Shown: in pieces, positions 1 to 8,000 of the stretch
How the letters are laid out: each line of letters starts with the position of its first letter
Position numbering within the stretch: position 1 is the stretch's first letter
Source: an uncultured Pseudomonadota bacterium
Lineage (GTDB): Bacteria > Pseudomonadota > Gammaproteobacteria > Methylococcales > Methylomonadaceae
Length of the DNA: 13,024 nucleotides
Direction of reading: 5' to 3'
Assembly (NCBI GenBank): GCA_903931355.1
Contig: CAIZCB010000147.1
Coordinates: 1 to 13,024, forward strand
Translations under genes and position numbers: made by a program
The notes under the pieces: model-generated
The model's input: the letters and a program-made list of their open reading frames with translations, nothing else
Databases searched by the model: none
What the model was told of the DNA's origin: nothing

Positions 1-595
1 GTGGCCGCACTTGTTCCAGACAATCTTTACCGCTTAAAACCAGTAGCAAGCCGCGCAAAGTGAGTTCGTCACCGATGCGGTTGAATAAGCTGTCTAGCTG
101 TTGGCGATATTGTTCGGTGGGAACAGTTGCTTCAATCGATTCCTGATTAGCGTCAGTCAGGGGCAGATCCAACTTGGTCACAATCGCTTGCCACAAGTCT
201 TGGGATTTTGGGGTTAATTGCGGCAACTGCCAACGCAAAGCCGCTGGGCTAAGTGCTGATAAATCATTTAACAAAGCCGCGCGGTACAAAGTTTGCTGGC
301 TAAAACCGAGTGAGGTTTGTTCTAGTTTTAATGACGCTAATCCGGCATCAATATCTTGATCATCAATCCGGCCTTGCTGATAAAAACTGCGAAATTGCTG
401 ATCGCTTAAATAACAATCTATGCCAGTTAATTCGGTAAACGCCGCCAAAGCCTGCTCAAACGGCAAATGCTGAAAACCGTGCAAAGTGTTGTGATGCACA
501 AAATCATGAATCGGCGCTTGTCCCGGCAAAACATGATCGAGATGACTAATCGCTTCGAGAATCAACTCGCGAGGATTGGAGGTAGATGAGTGCAT
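1..595 (-). CDS. dabA: DabA-type inorganic carbon transporter subunit (UPF0753/DUF2309), 5' part only
   Basis: Reading the minus strand from the ATG at 595-593 gives 198 open codons running off the left edge, so the C-terminal part is missing. The residue 29-50 segment contains IHDFVHHNTLHGF followed by QHLPFEQAL, which I recognise as the N-terminal signature of the DUF2309/UPF0753 family (DabA). In characterised DAB systems DabA is a peripheral, carbonic-anhydrase-like zinc protein that works with a membrane proton-channel subunit to accumulate inorganic carbon in the cytoplasm. The zinc ligands lie later in the protein and cannot be checked here. The gene follows a NuoM-like gene on the same strand, which fits a DAB pair, but 332 bp carrying a hairpin repeat separates them. 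There is no clear Shine-Dalgarno sequence before the ATG, and no better in-frame start was seen. The family call is fairly sure; function is inferred from the family. Confidence 0.85.
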   Translation of the reverse strand, partial: MHSSTSNPRELILEAISHLDHVLPGQAPIHDFVHHNTLHGFQHLPFEQALAAFTELTGIDCYLSDQQFRSFYQQGRIDDQDIDAGLASLKLEQTSLGFSQQTLYRAALLNDLSALSPAALRWQLPQLTPKSQDLWQAIVTKLDLPLTDANQESIEATVPTEQYRQQLDSLFNRIGDELTLRGLLLVLSGKDCLEQVRP

Positions 596-614
596 GGTTA
601 ACTAATCTGACGTT

Positions 615-890
615 ACGAAGTGAGTGGTTGTTTTCCCGTTTGCCGCGCCGAGCACCAAAGCTTTTACTGGGAATAGCCCGTTAGGGTCGCCGCATGGATG
701 CGGCGAGTTGGCAAAGGGGCAGGAAGCCCCTTTTGCCAACCCCCAGTAAAAGCTTTGGAGCGCAGGATGCAAGCGGCAGTCGGGTGGCCTTTTCTTTGGA
801 TACTTTCTTTTGGCCAAACAAAAGAAAGTATCTCGCCTGTCGGTGCGAAAACCGACATTAAAATAGCCTCGCAAAGCGAATCCTTTTAGA
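615..890 (+). repeat. Complex hairpin repeat, copy A
   Basis: This is an intergenic element of about 276 bp, and a second copy lies at 11755-12080 in the same orientation. Ordered inverted repeats are visible: 655-671 with 742-758 (17 bp, perfect), enclosing 687-695 with 698-706 (9 bp) and 707-720 with 726-740 (14 bp plus one bulged T, loop AGGAA). These are followed by 799-812 with 819-832 (14 bp, perfect), 839-844 with 851-856 (6 bp), and a short TCGC/GCGA stem at 869-877. It fills most of the 332-bp gap between the NuoM-like gene and dabA. No transposase is seen, and edges are accurate to roughly 5-10 bp. It resembles a REP/MITE-like non-autonomous element; the family name is unknown to me. 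Confidence 0.85.
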
Positions 891-908
891 AAATTGAGCA
901 AGCTCAAT
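885..908 (-). terminator. Weak hairpin plus T-run after the NuoM-like gene
   Basis: On the minus strand, just past the NuoM-like stop codon, ATTGAG and CTCAAT can pair around a CTTG loop and are followed by TTTTC. The stem is short and AT-rich, so at best it is a weak or leaky terminator that could lower read-through into dabA. It also marks the right edge of repeat copy A. Confidence 0.35.
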
Positions 909-927
909 ACTTGATAATGCTCGATCA

Positions 928-2388
928 TCACTTAACCGCCAAAACCATCTTCTCAACCGTCGCCGCTGATAATTCAATCAACCCCGCAGGAAATAAACCA
1001 AAACCAACAATCCCCGCGACCAAAACCCCAGCCGCCAACAGTTCCCGATAATTCAAATCAGCAATTAACTGTAACTCAGCTTTAGGCGCTCCCATAAACA
1101 AACGGTTAATGGTTCTTAACGCATAAGCGGCACTGATTAAAATCCCGACACTAAACAACAATATTAACCAATGCCATTGCTGAAAACCGCCAATGATGGT
1201 GTGCAGTTCGGCGATAAAACCCACCGACCCCGGCAAGCCCATCGCGGCGAGCAAAGTGATAATGGTTAGAAAAGCAAAGCGTGGCATGGTGGACAACAAG
1301 CCGCTGTAAGCACGAATGTCGCGGGTATGGGTGCGCTGATACAACAAGCCTACCAATAAAAACATCGCGCCAGCAATCAAGCCGTGGGCAGTCATTTGCA
1401 AAATAGCGCCGCTAAAGCCAGCGTGATTCAAAGCCGCAATTCCCAGTAAAACCACGCCCATATGACTGAGCGAGGAATATGCCACCATCGCTTTTAAATC
1501 GATTTGTCGCCAAGCCAGCAAGCCGCCGTAAATCATCCCAAACAAGGCCAAAAACACTAATAACGGTTGTAATAATTGCACCGCTACCGGCAACATCACC
1601 ACTGTGCGTAACAAACCGTATGCGCCCATTTTCAACAAAATCCCCGACAGCAAAATACTGACTGGACTCGGCGCTTCGACGTGGGCCAGCGGTAGCCAAC
1701 CGTGGAGCGGGAAAATCGGCATCTTGACCCCAAAGCCGATTAAAAAACCCAATAAAACCAAGACTTGCTCAGTCACCGGCATACTTTGCGCGGCTTGGCT
1801 CATAGACGCCATCATCGAGCCTTGATGTTCCAAATCGTATTGGCTAATCGCCAGCAAACTCAACAGCATAAATACCGAGCCGCCCATGGTGTAGAGCACG
1901 AAATTCAAGCTGGCGGCATGACGGCGTTTGCCGCCCCAAAGATCAATCAGGAAAAACAGCGGAATCAGGGTCAGTTCCCAAAAGATGTAAAACAGCGCCC
2001 AATCTTGCGCCATAAACACCCCCAACATGCCGAATTCCAACAGCAACAGACAGATGTGATAGCCCTTGATATTTTCAGTAATCGAAAATGAAACCAACAA
2101 GGCAACGCTGGTTAATAAGCTGGCTAATAACAACATCGGCATCGACAAGCCATCGACACCTAAAGCATAAGCACTGCCGAGTTTGGGATTGAGTGGGTAA
2201 TATTCGCTGAATTGTAAGGCGGCATTGCTTGAGTCAAATTGCCAAACGATGTAGCAAGCCAGTAATAAAACTAAACTGGTCGCCAAATTGCTAATCAATC
2301 GAATTAAGCGGGTGTTGTGTCCAGAGATAAAAACTAACAGTAAGGCGCTGAACGCTGGAATGCTCAGTAATGCGCTTAAAATCGCCAT
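928..2388 (-). CDS. NuoM-like proton-conducting membrane subunit, probable partner of DabA
   Basis: This 486-residue protein is almost entirely hydrophobic, with many membrane helices, and belongs to the proton-conducting transporter family (PF00361). Motifs match NuoM rather than NuoL: FWELTLIPLFFLIDLWGG (residues 136-153), GVKMPIFPLHGWLPLAHVEA (220-239), LLKMG (251-255), AYSSLSHMG (303-311) and GLPGSVGFIAEL (384-395). The charged residues of the NuoM proton path are present: E138, K222, K253 and E394, with spacing as in E. coli NuoM E144/K234/K265/E407. No other complex I genes are adjacent; the divergent neighbour is rlmH and the downstream gene is dabA. It is therefore more likely the membrane subunit of a DAB-type carbon uptake complex than part of respiratory complex I. 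The ATG at 2388 follows an in-frame stop closely, so the start is well fixed; a Shine-Dalgarno sequence is not obvious. Confidence 0.88.
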   Translation of the reverse strand: MAILSALLSIPAFSALLLVFISGHNTRLIRLISNLATSLVLLLACYIVWQFDSSNAALQFSEYYPLNPKLGSAYALGVDGLSMPMLLLASLLTSVALLVSFSITENIKGYHICLLLLEFGMLGVFMAQDWALFYIFWELTLIPLFFLIDLWGGKRRHAASLNFVLYTMGGSVFMLLSLLAISQYDLEHQGSMMASMSQAAQSMPVTEQVLVLLGFLIGFGVKMPIFPLHGWLPLAHVEAPSPVSILLSGILLKMGAYGLLRTVVMLPVAVQLLQPLLVFLALFGMIYGGLLAWRQIDLKAMVAYSSLSHMGVVLLGIAALNHAGFSGAILQMTAHGLIAGAMFLLVGLLYQRTHTRDIRAYSGLLSTMPRFAFLTIITLLAAMGLPGSVGFIAELHTIIGGFQQWHWLILLFSVGILISAAYALRTINRLFMGAPKAELQLIADLNYRELLAAGVLVAGIVGFGLFPAGLIELSAATVEKMVLAVK

Positions 2389-2419
2389 GAGGGTAATAAA
2401 TTAGGTTCCGTTATCGAAT

Positions 2420-2425
2420 ATTTTA
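2420..2425 (-). promoter_or_regulatory. Possible -10 box for the NuoM-like gene
   Basis: The minus strand reads TAAAAT here, 5 of 6 bases of the sigma-70 -10 consensus, about 31 bp upstream of the ATG at 2388. No convincing -35 box lies at the right spacing (the closest hexamers are TTACGA-like), so this is only a candidate. Confidence 0.3.
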
Positions 2426-2512
2426 CAGTGCTTTAAGCCAATCGTAACCATTGACAAAACCGCAGAATAACATTGATTCGCTACCAAGAGTCATTTAGCA
2501 ATCTCCGCGCCA

Positions 2513-2541
2513 TTATCGTTAATCGGGTTTATAGGTATAAT
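2513..2541 (+). promoter_or_regulatory. Probable sigma-70 promoter of the rlmH-bamC gene cluster
   Basis: A perfect TATAAT lies at 2536-2541, with a weak -35 hexamer TTATCG at 2513-2518 and a 17-bp spacer. Transcription would begin near 2548, giving a leader of about 29 bases before the rlmH ATG. It sits in the 188-bp divergent gap and is the only good promoter match ahead of the plus-strand gene run. Confidence 0.55.
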
Positions 2542-2576
2542 CCCACCCCTTCACACCATCACCTGCCCTTTACTTA

Positions 2577-3041
2577 ATGCAGATTCACCTAATTGCCGTT
2601 GGCAACAAAATGCCGGACTGGGTACAGCAAGGCTATACCGAATACGCCAAGCGCCTGCCGCGTGAATGCGAGTTGGTATTAAAAGAAATCGCCCCCGACA
2701 AACGCCGAAGTGGCGATACCGCACGAATTACCCGTGATGAAGGTGAACGAATGATTGCCGCCTTGCCAGCGCGTAGCCATATTGTGACGTTGGATATTCC
2801 TGGCAAACCTTGGACTACTGAAAATTTGTCACAGTCACTCAAACGCTGGCTGGGCAATGGTCAACCGGTCGCATTGATGGTAGGTGGGCCAGAAGGCTTG
2901 TCGCAACAAGTTAAAGACATGGCGCAAGAGTCTTGGAGTTTGTCTCCGCTGACCTTCCCGCATCCTTTGGTGCGTGTGGTTGTCGCGGAACAAATTTATC
3001 GGGCTTGGAGTCTGTTAAACAATCACCCTTATCATCGTTAA
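2577..3041 (+). CDS. rlmH: RlmH, 23S rRNA (pseudouridine1915-N3)-methyltransferase
   Basis: RlmH methylates N3 of pseudouridine 1915 in helix 69 of 23S rRNA, using S-adenosylmethionine, on assembled 70S ribosomes. The protein has 154 residues against 155 in E. coli. Family landmarks are the start MQIHLIAVGNKMPDWV, LDIPGKPW (72-79), the SAM-binding SPOUT loop GGPEGLS (103-109), WSLSPLTFPHPLVRV (120-134) and the hallmark C-terminal NNHPYHR. It is the first gene of the plus-strand run, and its stop lies only 8 bp before the maf start. No clear Shine-Dalgarno sequence is seen upstream, but the ATG matches the family N-terminus exactly. Confidence 0.97.
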   Translation: MQIHLIAVGNKMPDWVQQGYTEYAKRLPRECELVLKEIAPDKRRSGDTARITRDEGERMIAALPARSHIVTLDIPGKPWTTENLSQSLKRWLGNGQPVALMVGGPEGLSQQVKDMAQESWSLSPLTFPHPLVRVVVAEQIYRAWSLLNNHPYHR

Positions 3042-3049
3042 ACAGTCTG

Positions 3050-3625
3050 ATGCAGCCACAAATTATTTTAGCTTCCGCTTCGCCACGCCGTAGCGAATTA
3101 CTTAAGCAAATCGGCATTAGCCATCGGATTATGGCGGTGGATATTGACGAAACACCTTTAGCCAACGAATCGCCACTGGCTTATGTTGAGCGAGTGGCCG
3201 CTGAAAAATCCGCCGTTTGCCAAGTGTTATTAAATGATAACTTGCCAGTGTTAAGCGCAGACACCAGCGTGATTTGCGATGGTGAAATCATGGGTAAACC
3301 GCTTGATTTAGATCATGCCGTCACTATGTTAAGCCGCTTATCAGGCCGCAGCCATCAAGTTTATAGCGCGGTATCCTTGCGTGGCGATCAGCATTGGCAA
3401 GCGCTCAGTATTAGCGAAGTAAAGTTTAAAACCCTCAGCACTGACGAAATCATTGCTTATTGGCAGACTGGCGAACCGTGTGACAAAGCAGGCGCTTATG
3501 CGATTCAGGGTTTAGCCAGCACTTTTATCGAATCAATAACAGGCAGTTTTTCCGGCGTGATGGGCTTACCGCTGTACGAAACTGCTCAACTATTAGCCAA
3601 ACAAGGGATTAAGGTCATCACATGA
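3050..3625 (+). CDS. maf: Maf/YhdE-type nucleotide pyrophosphatase (dTTP/UTP)
   Basis: This 191-residue Maf-family protein has ILASASPRRSELL (residues 6-18), LSADTSV (68-74, with the catalytic Asp at D71), GKPLD (82-86), TGEPCDKAGAYAIQG (140-154) and GSFSGVMGLPLYET (165-178). The GEPxDKAGAY and GLPLxET pattern is that of the YhdE branch, which hydrolyses dTTP, UTP and modified pyrimidine nucleotides to monophosphates, rather than the YceF (m7GTP) branch. The frame stays open upstream into rlmH, but ATG 3050 gives the normal family N-terminus. The residues around D71 are slightly unusual: Ser replaces the more common Gly before AD. Its TGA overlaps the rng start (ATGA), which suggests translational coupling. 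Confidence 0.93.
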   Translation: MQPQIILASASPRRSELLKQIGISHRIMAVDIDETPLANESPLAYVERVAAEKSAVCQVLLNDNLPVLSADTSVICDGEIMGKPLDLDHAVTMLSRLSGRSHQVYSAVSLRGDQHWQALSISEVKFKTLSTDEIIAYWQTGEPCDKAGAYAIQGLASTFIESITGSFSGVMGLPLYETAQLLAKQGIKVIT

Positions 3626-5076
3626 GTGAAGAAATTTTAATTAATGTCACCCCGCCGGAAACTCGGGTCGCGGTGATTGAAAACGGTGTCTTGCAAGAGC
3701 TAATTATCGAACGGGTCAGACAAAAAGGTTTGGTCGGTAATATTTATAAAGGTGAAGTCTGTCGAGTATTGCCGGGGATGCAGGCGGCGTTTGTTGATAT
3801 TGGTTTAGACAAAGCAGCGTTTTTGCATTTGTCTGACTTTAACAGCCAAGAATTAGCGATAGGCTCGGAAAATATTGAGCATTATCTAAAAGAAGGTCAA
3901 AAACTAGTGGTGCAAGTCACTAAAGACCCTTTAGGCAACAAAGGCGCACGCCTAACCACCGATATTTCGATTCCATCGCGTTATCAAGTTTATATGCCTT
4001 ATGCCGGCAACTCTGGTGTTTCGCAGCGGATTGAATGTGATGAAGAACGCATGCGTTTGCGGGCTTGCATCGAAAACTATCTACAAAAAAACAACGCTCC
4101 CGGTGGTTTTATCGCCAGAACCGCGGCTGAATGTGTCGAAGATGTGATTTTGTATTCGGACATGACGTTTCTGCACAAATTGTGGGAATCGATTTTAGAG
4201 AAAAGCAAAAAAGCCAAAGTCAAAACCCTGATTCACGAAGATTTAACCCTCAGCATCCGCACCTTGCGAGATTTGTATAAAGAAGGGATTGAAAAAGTCC
4301 GAGTCGATTCACGCGAAACCTTTTTACGTCTGGTCGAATTTGCCGAGACTTTTGTGCCAGAAGTGGTTTCGATTATTGAACACTATTCCGGCGAACGTCC
4401 GGTGTTTGATATTTACAATGTCGAAGATGAAATCAGCAAAGCGTTAGATCGTAAAGTAAAACTAAAATCCGGCGGTCATTTGGTGTTCGATCAAACCGAA
4501 TCGATGACGACCGTTGACGTTAACACTGGCGGCTATGTCGGTGGACGCAATCTGGAAGAAACCATTTTCAAAACCAACTTGGAAGCGGCGCAGACCATTT
4601 CTCGCCAATTACGGTTAAGAAATTTGGGCGGGATTATCATCATCGACTTTATCGACATGCAGAGCGAGGATCATAAAAAACAAGTATTGACCGCCTTGCA
4701 ACGCAATCTCGATAAAGATCACGCCAAAACCAAAATCACCGAAGTTTCTGCACTAGGCTTGGTCGAAATGACCCGTAAACGCACCCGCGAAAGCTTGGAA
4801 CATATTTTGTGTGAACCTTGCTCAACTTGCGGTGGTCGAGGGGTGTTGAAAACCTCTGAATCGATTTGTCTGGAAATTTTCCGCGAAATTATCCGCGTCG
4901 TCAGACAATACAACGTCCAACAAATTATGGTGTTAGCGTCGGAACAAGTCGTTGAAATGCTGTTGGACGAAGAAGCCGATATGCTGGCAGAATTAGAAAC
5001 CTTTCTAAATATTGGTATCAAAATTCGCGCAGAGGCCGAATATAATCAGGAACATTACGACGTCGTGCTGCTATAA
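3622..5076 (+). CDS. rng: Ribonuclease G (RNase E/G family)
   Basis: RNase G is a cytoplasmic endoribonuclease that matures the 5' end of 16S rRNA and degrades some mRNAs, acting in AU-rich single strands near 5'-monophosphate ends. This 484-residue protein compares with 489 in E. coli. It has the S1 RNA-binding region at about residues 35-120 (GNIYKGEVCRVLPGMQAAFV), the catalytic Mg-binding aspartates D299 (TTVDVNTGG) and D342 (IIIIDFIDM), and the zinc-link cysteines C397, C400 and C403 (CEPCSTCGG). It lacks the long C-terminal scaffold of RNase E, which separates it from rne. A Shine-Dalgarno-like AAGG at 3611-3614, inside the end of maf, lies 7 bases before the ATG, and the start overlaps the maf stop by 4 bp. 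Confidence 0.96.
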   Translation: MSEEILINVTPPETRVAVIENGVLQELIIERVRQKGLVGNIYKGEVCRVLPGMQAAFVDIGLDKAAFLHLSDFNSQELAIGSENIEHYLKEGQKLVVQVTKDPLGNKGARLTTDISIPSRYQVYMPYAGNSGVSQRIECDEERMRLRACIENYLQKNNAPGGFIARTAAECVEDVILYSDMTFLHKLWESILEKSKKAKVKTLIHEDLTLSIRTLRDLYKEGIEKVRVDSRETFLRLVEFAETFVPEVVSIIEHYSGERPVFDIYNVEDEISKALDRKVKLKSGGHLVFDQTESMTTVDVNTGGYVGGRNLEETIFKTNLEAAQTISRQLRLRNLGGIIIIDFIDMQSEDHKKQVLTALQRNLDKDHAKTKITEVSALGLVEMTRKRTRESLEHILCEPCSTCGGRGVLKTSESICLEIFREIIRVVRQYNVQQIMVLASEQVVEMLLDEEADMLAELETFLNIGIKIRAEAEYNQEHYDVVLL

Positions 5077-5093
5077 AGGAATAGGCACTTACT

Positions 5094-8000
5094 TTGCTAA
5101 TCAAACATTTCTCAAAAGCCAGTCAGCATTTGCTGTTCTGGAGTTTAATCACGGTCGCAGTGACGCTGACCGTGGTGCGAGTTTTATTGACTCAAGTAAA
5201 CAGCTATAAAGCCGAGCTTGAGCAACAAATCCAACAAGCGGTTCAGCTACCAATCCATATCGGCAAGCTCGACACCAATATGCGCGGCTTTAGCCCCGGC
5301 CTGGTTTTACAAGACATCCATATCGACAACGACCACGCGCCGATGCAATTGCAAGAAGTTCGCATCGGCATTGATTTGCTGCAATTACTGTTAACCCGCG
5401 ACCCACTTGCCGCCAGCTGGGTAACTTTGGTTGGCTTAAATATTGATGTAATTCGTAACGCTGACGGCAAAATCAGCATTAAAGGTATACCCAGTAGTGA
5501 TGAGCAACCGACTTGGTTGATGCAAGGCAGCAAATACGAAATCTTGCAAAGCCAAATCCATTGGCAAGACTTTCAAAATGATGGCAAAAGCATTGCCTTT
5601 GACCGCATCGATTTAGTGTTAAAAAATCATTATTTAGACGGTAGCCACGAACTTCATGCTGTAACCCACTTACCTGAACAATACGGCGATTCGCTGCGAA
5701 TTTCCGCCAATGTCACTGGCAATATTTTTGAACCCGCTAGTCTGCAAGGCCAGCTTTATATTGAAGCTAACAATTTACAAGGCCCAGAGCTGGCCATTGA
5801 CAAGCTACCACAAGGCTTAAGTCTGGCATCAGGTTCGGGCGATTTAAAAATCTGGAGTCATTGGCAAAATGCTCAGCTTGATCAACTCGCCGGTTATTTC
5901 CAAGCCCAACAAATCAAGCTTGATAATCCACAAGGCAAAAGCCTACGTTTAGATACCATTCACGGCAATATCAGCTGGCTTAATCAAAATGGTCATTGGC
6001 GTTTAGGGGTTTATGACCTAGATATCTTCGCCAGCCATAGACATTGGACTAATGCCGAGTTTTATCTAGCCCAACAAAACAATGGTGATTGGTCAGCCTT
6101 AATTAAGCAGTTTGATTTAAACGCCCTAAGCTACATCGCCCCTTGGTTTATCGGCGAATACAGCCAATATGCCGACTTTTCGCAGCTTAACCCTAGCGGT
6201 AAATTACAAGAGGTAAAATTGTTCGCCAACAGCGATTGGCAGCATTACGCCTTACAAGGCCAGTTTGACAATTTAGGCATCAATCCCAGCAATGGCATGG
6301 CCAGTTTGCAAGGTTTGAGCGGCCAAATAAATGGTGATGAAAGCCAAGGCCAAATTGCTTTTAACAGTGAAAATATTGAAATTAATGCACTGGATGTATT
6401 CCGTAACAAGCTGTTCGTGCCTGAGCTAAACGGCAAAATTCACTGGCAACAAGATAGCCAAAATTGGCAAATCAGCAGTGAGAAACTGACGCTGGACAGT
6501 GCAGACTTTAAAACCAACAGCCGCTTCCAGCTGACCCTACCAAAAAATCACAGCTCGCCGAATTTGCAGCTGCTAACTCGGTTTGGTGAATTTCACGATA
6601 TGAGCCAGGTTCCTAAGTATTTGCCAGCCAAAATCATGAGTGCCGACGCCGTTGCTTGGCTGGATGATGCCTTTGTTGCCGGCCAAATCAATGAGGGTGA
6701 ATTGGTGGTCAATGGCAATTTGGATCAATTTCCGTTTAGTCATGGCGAAGGCCGTTTTGAAACTTTGTTCACCATCACCAATGGCGAACTGCAATTCAAT
6801 GAAGATTGGCCGCATTTGCAAGATTTATATGCCACGGTGGATTTTTTGGCCGAAAACTTACTGGTGTCTATCCACGAAGGTCGCAGTGAAAACGTCGGCA
6901 TTAAGCACGCGATTGTTGGCATTAATGATTTAGCCAATAGCTCAGAAGTTTTGGTACACGGTGAATTACAAAGCCAAGTCAATAATGCCCTGCTCTATCT
7001 GCAAAAAGGCCCGCTGCACGGCAATGTTGATTCATTGGTAAAAATGGCAAAAAGCGAAGGCAATGCCCAAATTAGCTTGGATTTAAAACTGCCTTATGAA
7101 GAAAATGATCCGGTACGCGCCAAAGTTGATGCCCATTTAAACAATGCGCGGATGACTTTGAAATCGGTGAATTTGCCTATCGACAATATCAACGGCACTT
7201 TGACCTTTACCGAAGATAGCGTCAGTAGCAAAGGCCTAAACGCTAAAACCTTAGGCTATCCGATCCAAGCCGAAATGAAAGGCGATAGTAATAATAGCCA
7301 CCTGCTCATTAGTGGCAACACCACTTATGGCAATCTGCAAAAACAATTCAATTTCCTACCCATCGATATGGGACAAGGCAGTTTTAATTATCAAGCTGAT
7401 TTGCTAATTCCCAGTGCCAACGATCAAGCCAGCATCTTAACCATCAATAGCAATCTGCAAGGGCTGAATATCAATGGCATCGACTTATTAGCCAAAACCG
7501 CCGAACAACAGCAAGCCTTACAGTTGGTGTTTCAATTTGACCATCAAAACTTACTGCCCTTAGCTGCGCAATACGGTACCAATTTACACGCTGCCTTATT
7601 AATCGATAGCCAGAAAACCAGTCTATATTCGGGTCATATTGTGATTGGTGGCAATCCGGCTAACAGCATTTATCAATCGGGCTTAAAGGTCGAAATCAAA
7701 CAACCGAGTTTTAAATTGGCTCAAGCCATGACAGCTTTCAATAAATCCGAAAGCAACTGGCCTAAGCTGCGAGAGGTTTTACTCGATACTGACCAAGTGA
7801 TTTGGCAAGGCCAAAATCTCGGCGCTCTGCAATGCCATTTTCAACATAGCAATCAATCTTGGCATGGCATTATTAATAGTGAGATGGCTAAAGGCCGAAT
7901 CAACCTGCCTGATCAACTGGGCGGTAGTGAACAAATTCGATTAGAAATGGATAGCATCAATTTATCGGCGATGAATTCGCTGGATTTAGATGCCGCCGAA

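Noticed and set aside
174..359. 61-codon plus-strand open frame
   Set aside because: It is antisense to the dabA coding region, has no recognisable product, and the opposite frame matches a known family.
615..890. CRISPR array or tRNA/rRNA gene in the intergenic repeats
   Set aside because: There are no regularly spaced short direct repeats with spacers, no tRNA cloverleaf or CCA end, and no rRNA-like sequence; the structure is a set of different hairpins.
602..931. Open frames of 60-110 codons in the repeat copies (602-931 minus, 664-858 minus, 698-889 plus, 11730-11957 plus, 11735-12079 plus, 11753-12001 minus, 11824-12012 plus)
   Set aside because: They lie in the inverted-repeat elements, have no ribosome-binding sites, and several frames stay open at once. 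The similarity between 698-889 and 11824-12012 (both start MRRVGKGAGSPFCQPP) follows from the shared DNA repeat; arm changes track base pairing, not codon position.
2451..2479. TTGACA at 2451-2456 as a plus-strand promoter
   Set aside because: The -35 match is perfect but the best -10 at 16-18 bp spacing (TTGATT/TGATTC) is poor, and the TATAAT at 2536 explains rlmH expression better.
2933..3049. Upstream extension of maf into rlmH (start at 2933)
   Set aside because: It would overlap rlmH by more than 100 bp with non-conserved residues; ATG 3050 gives the normal Maf N-terminus.
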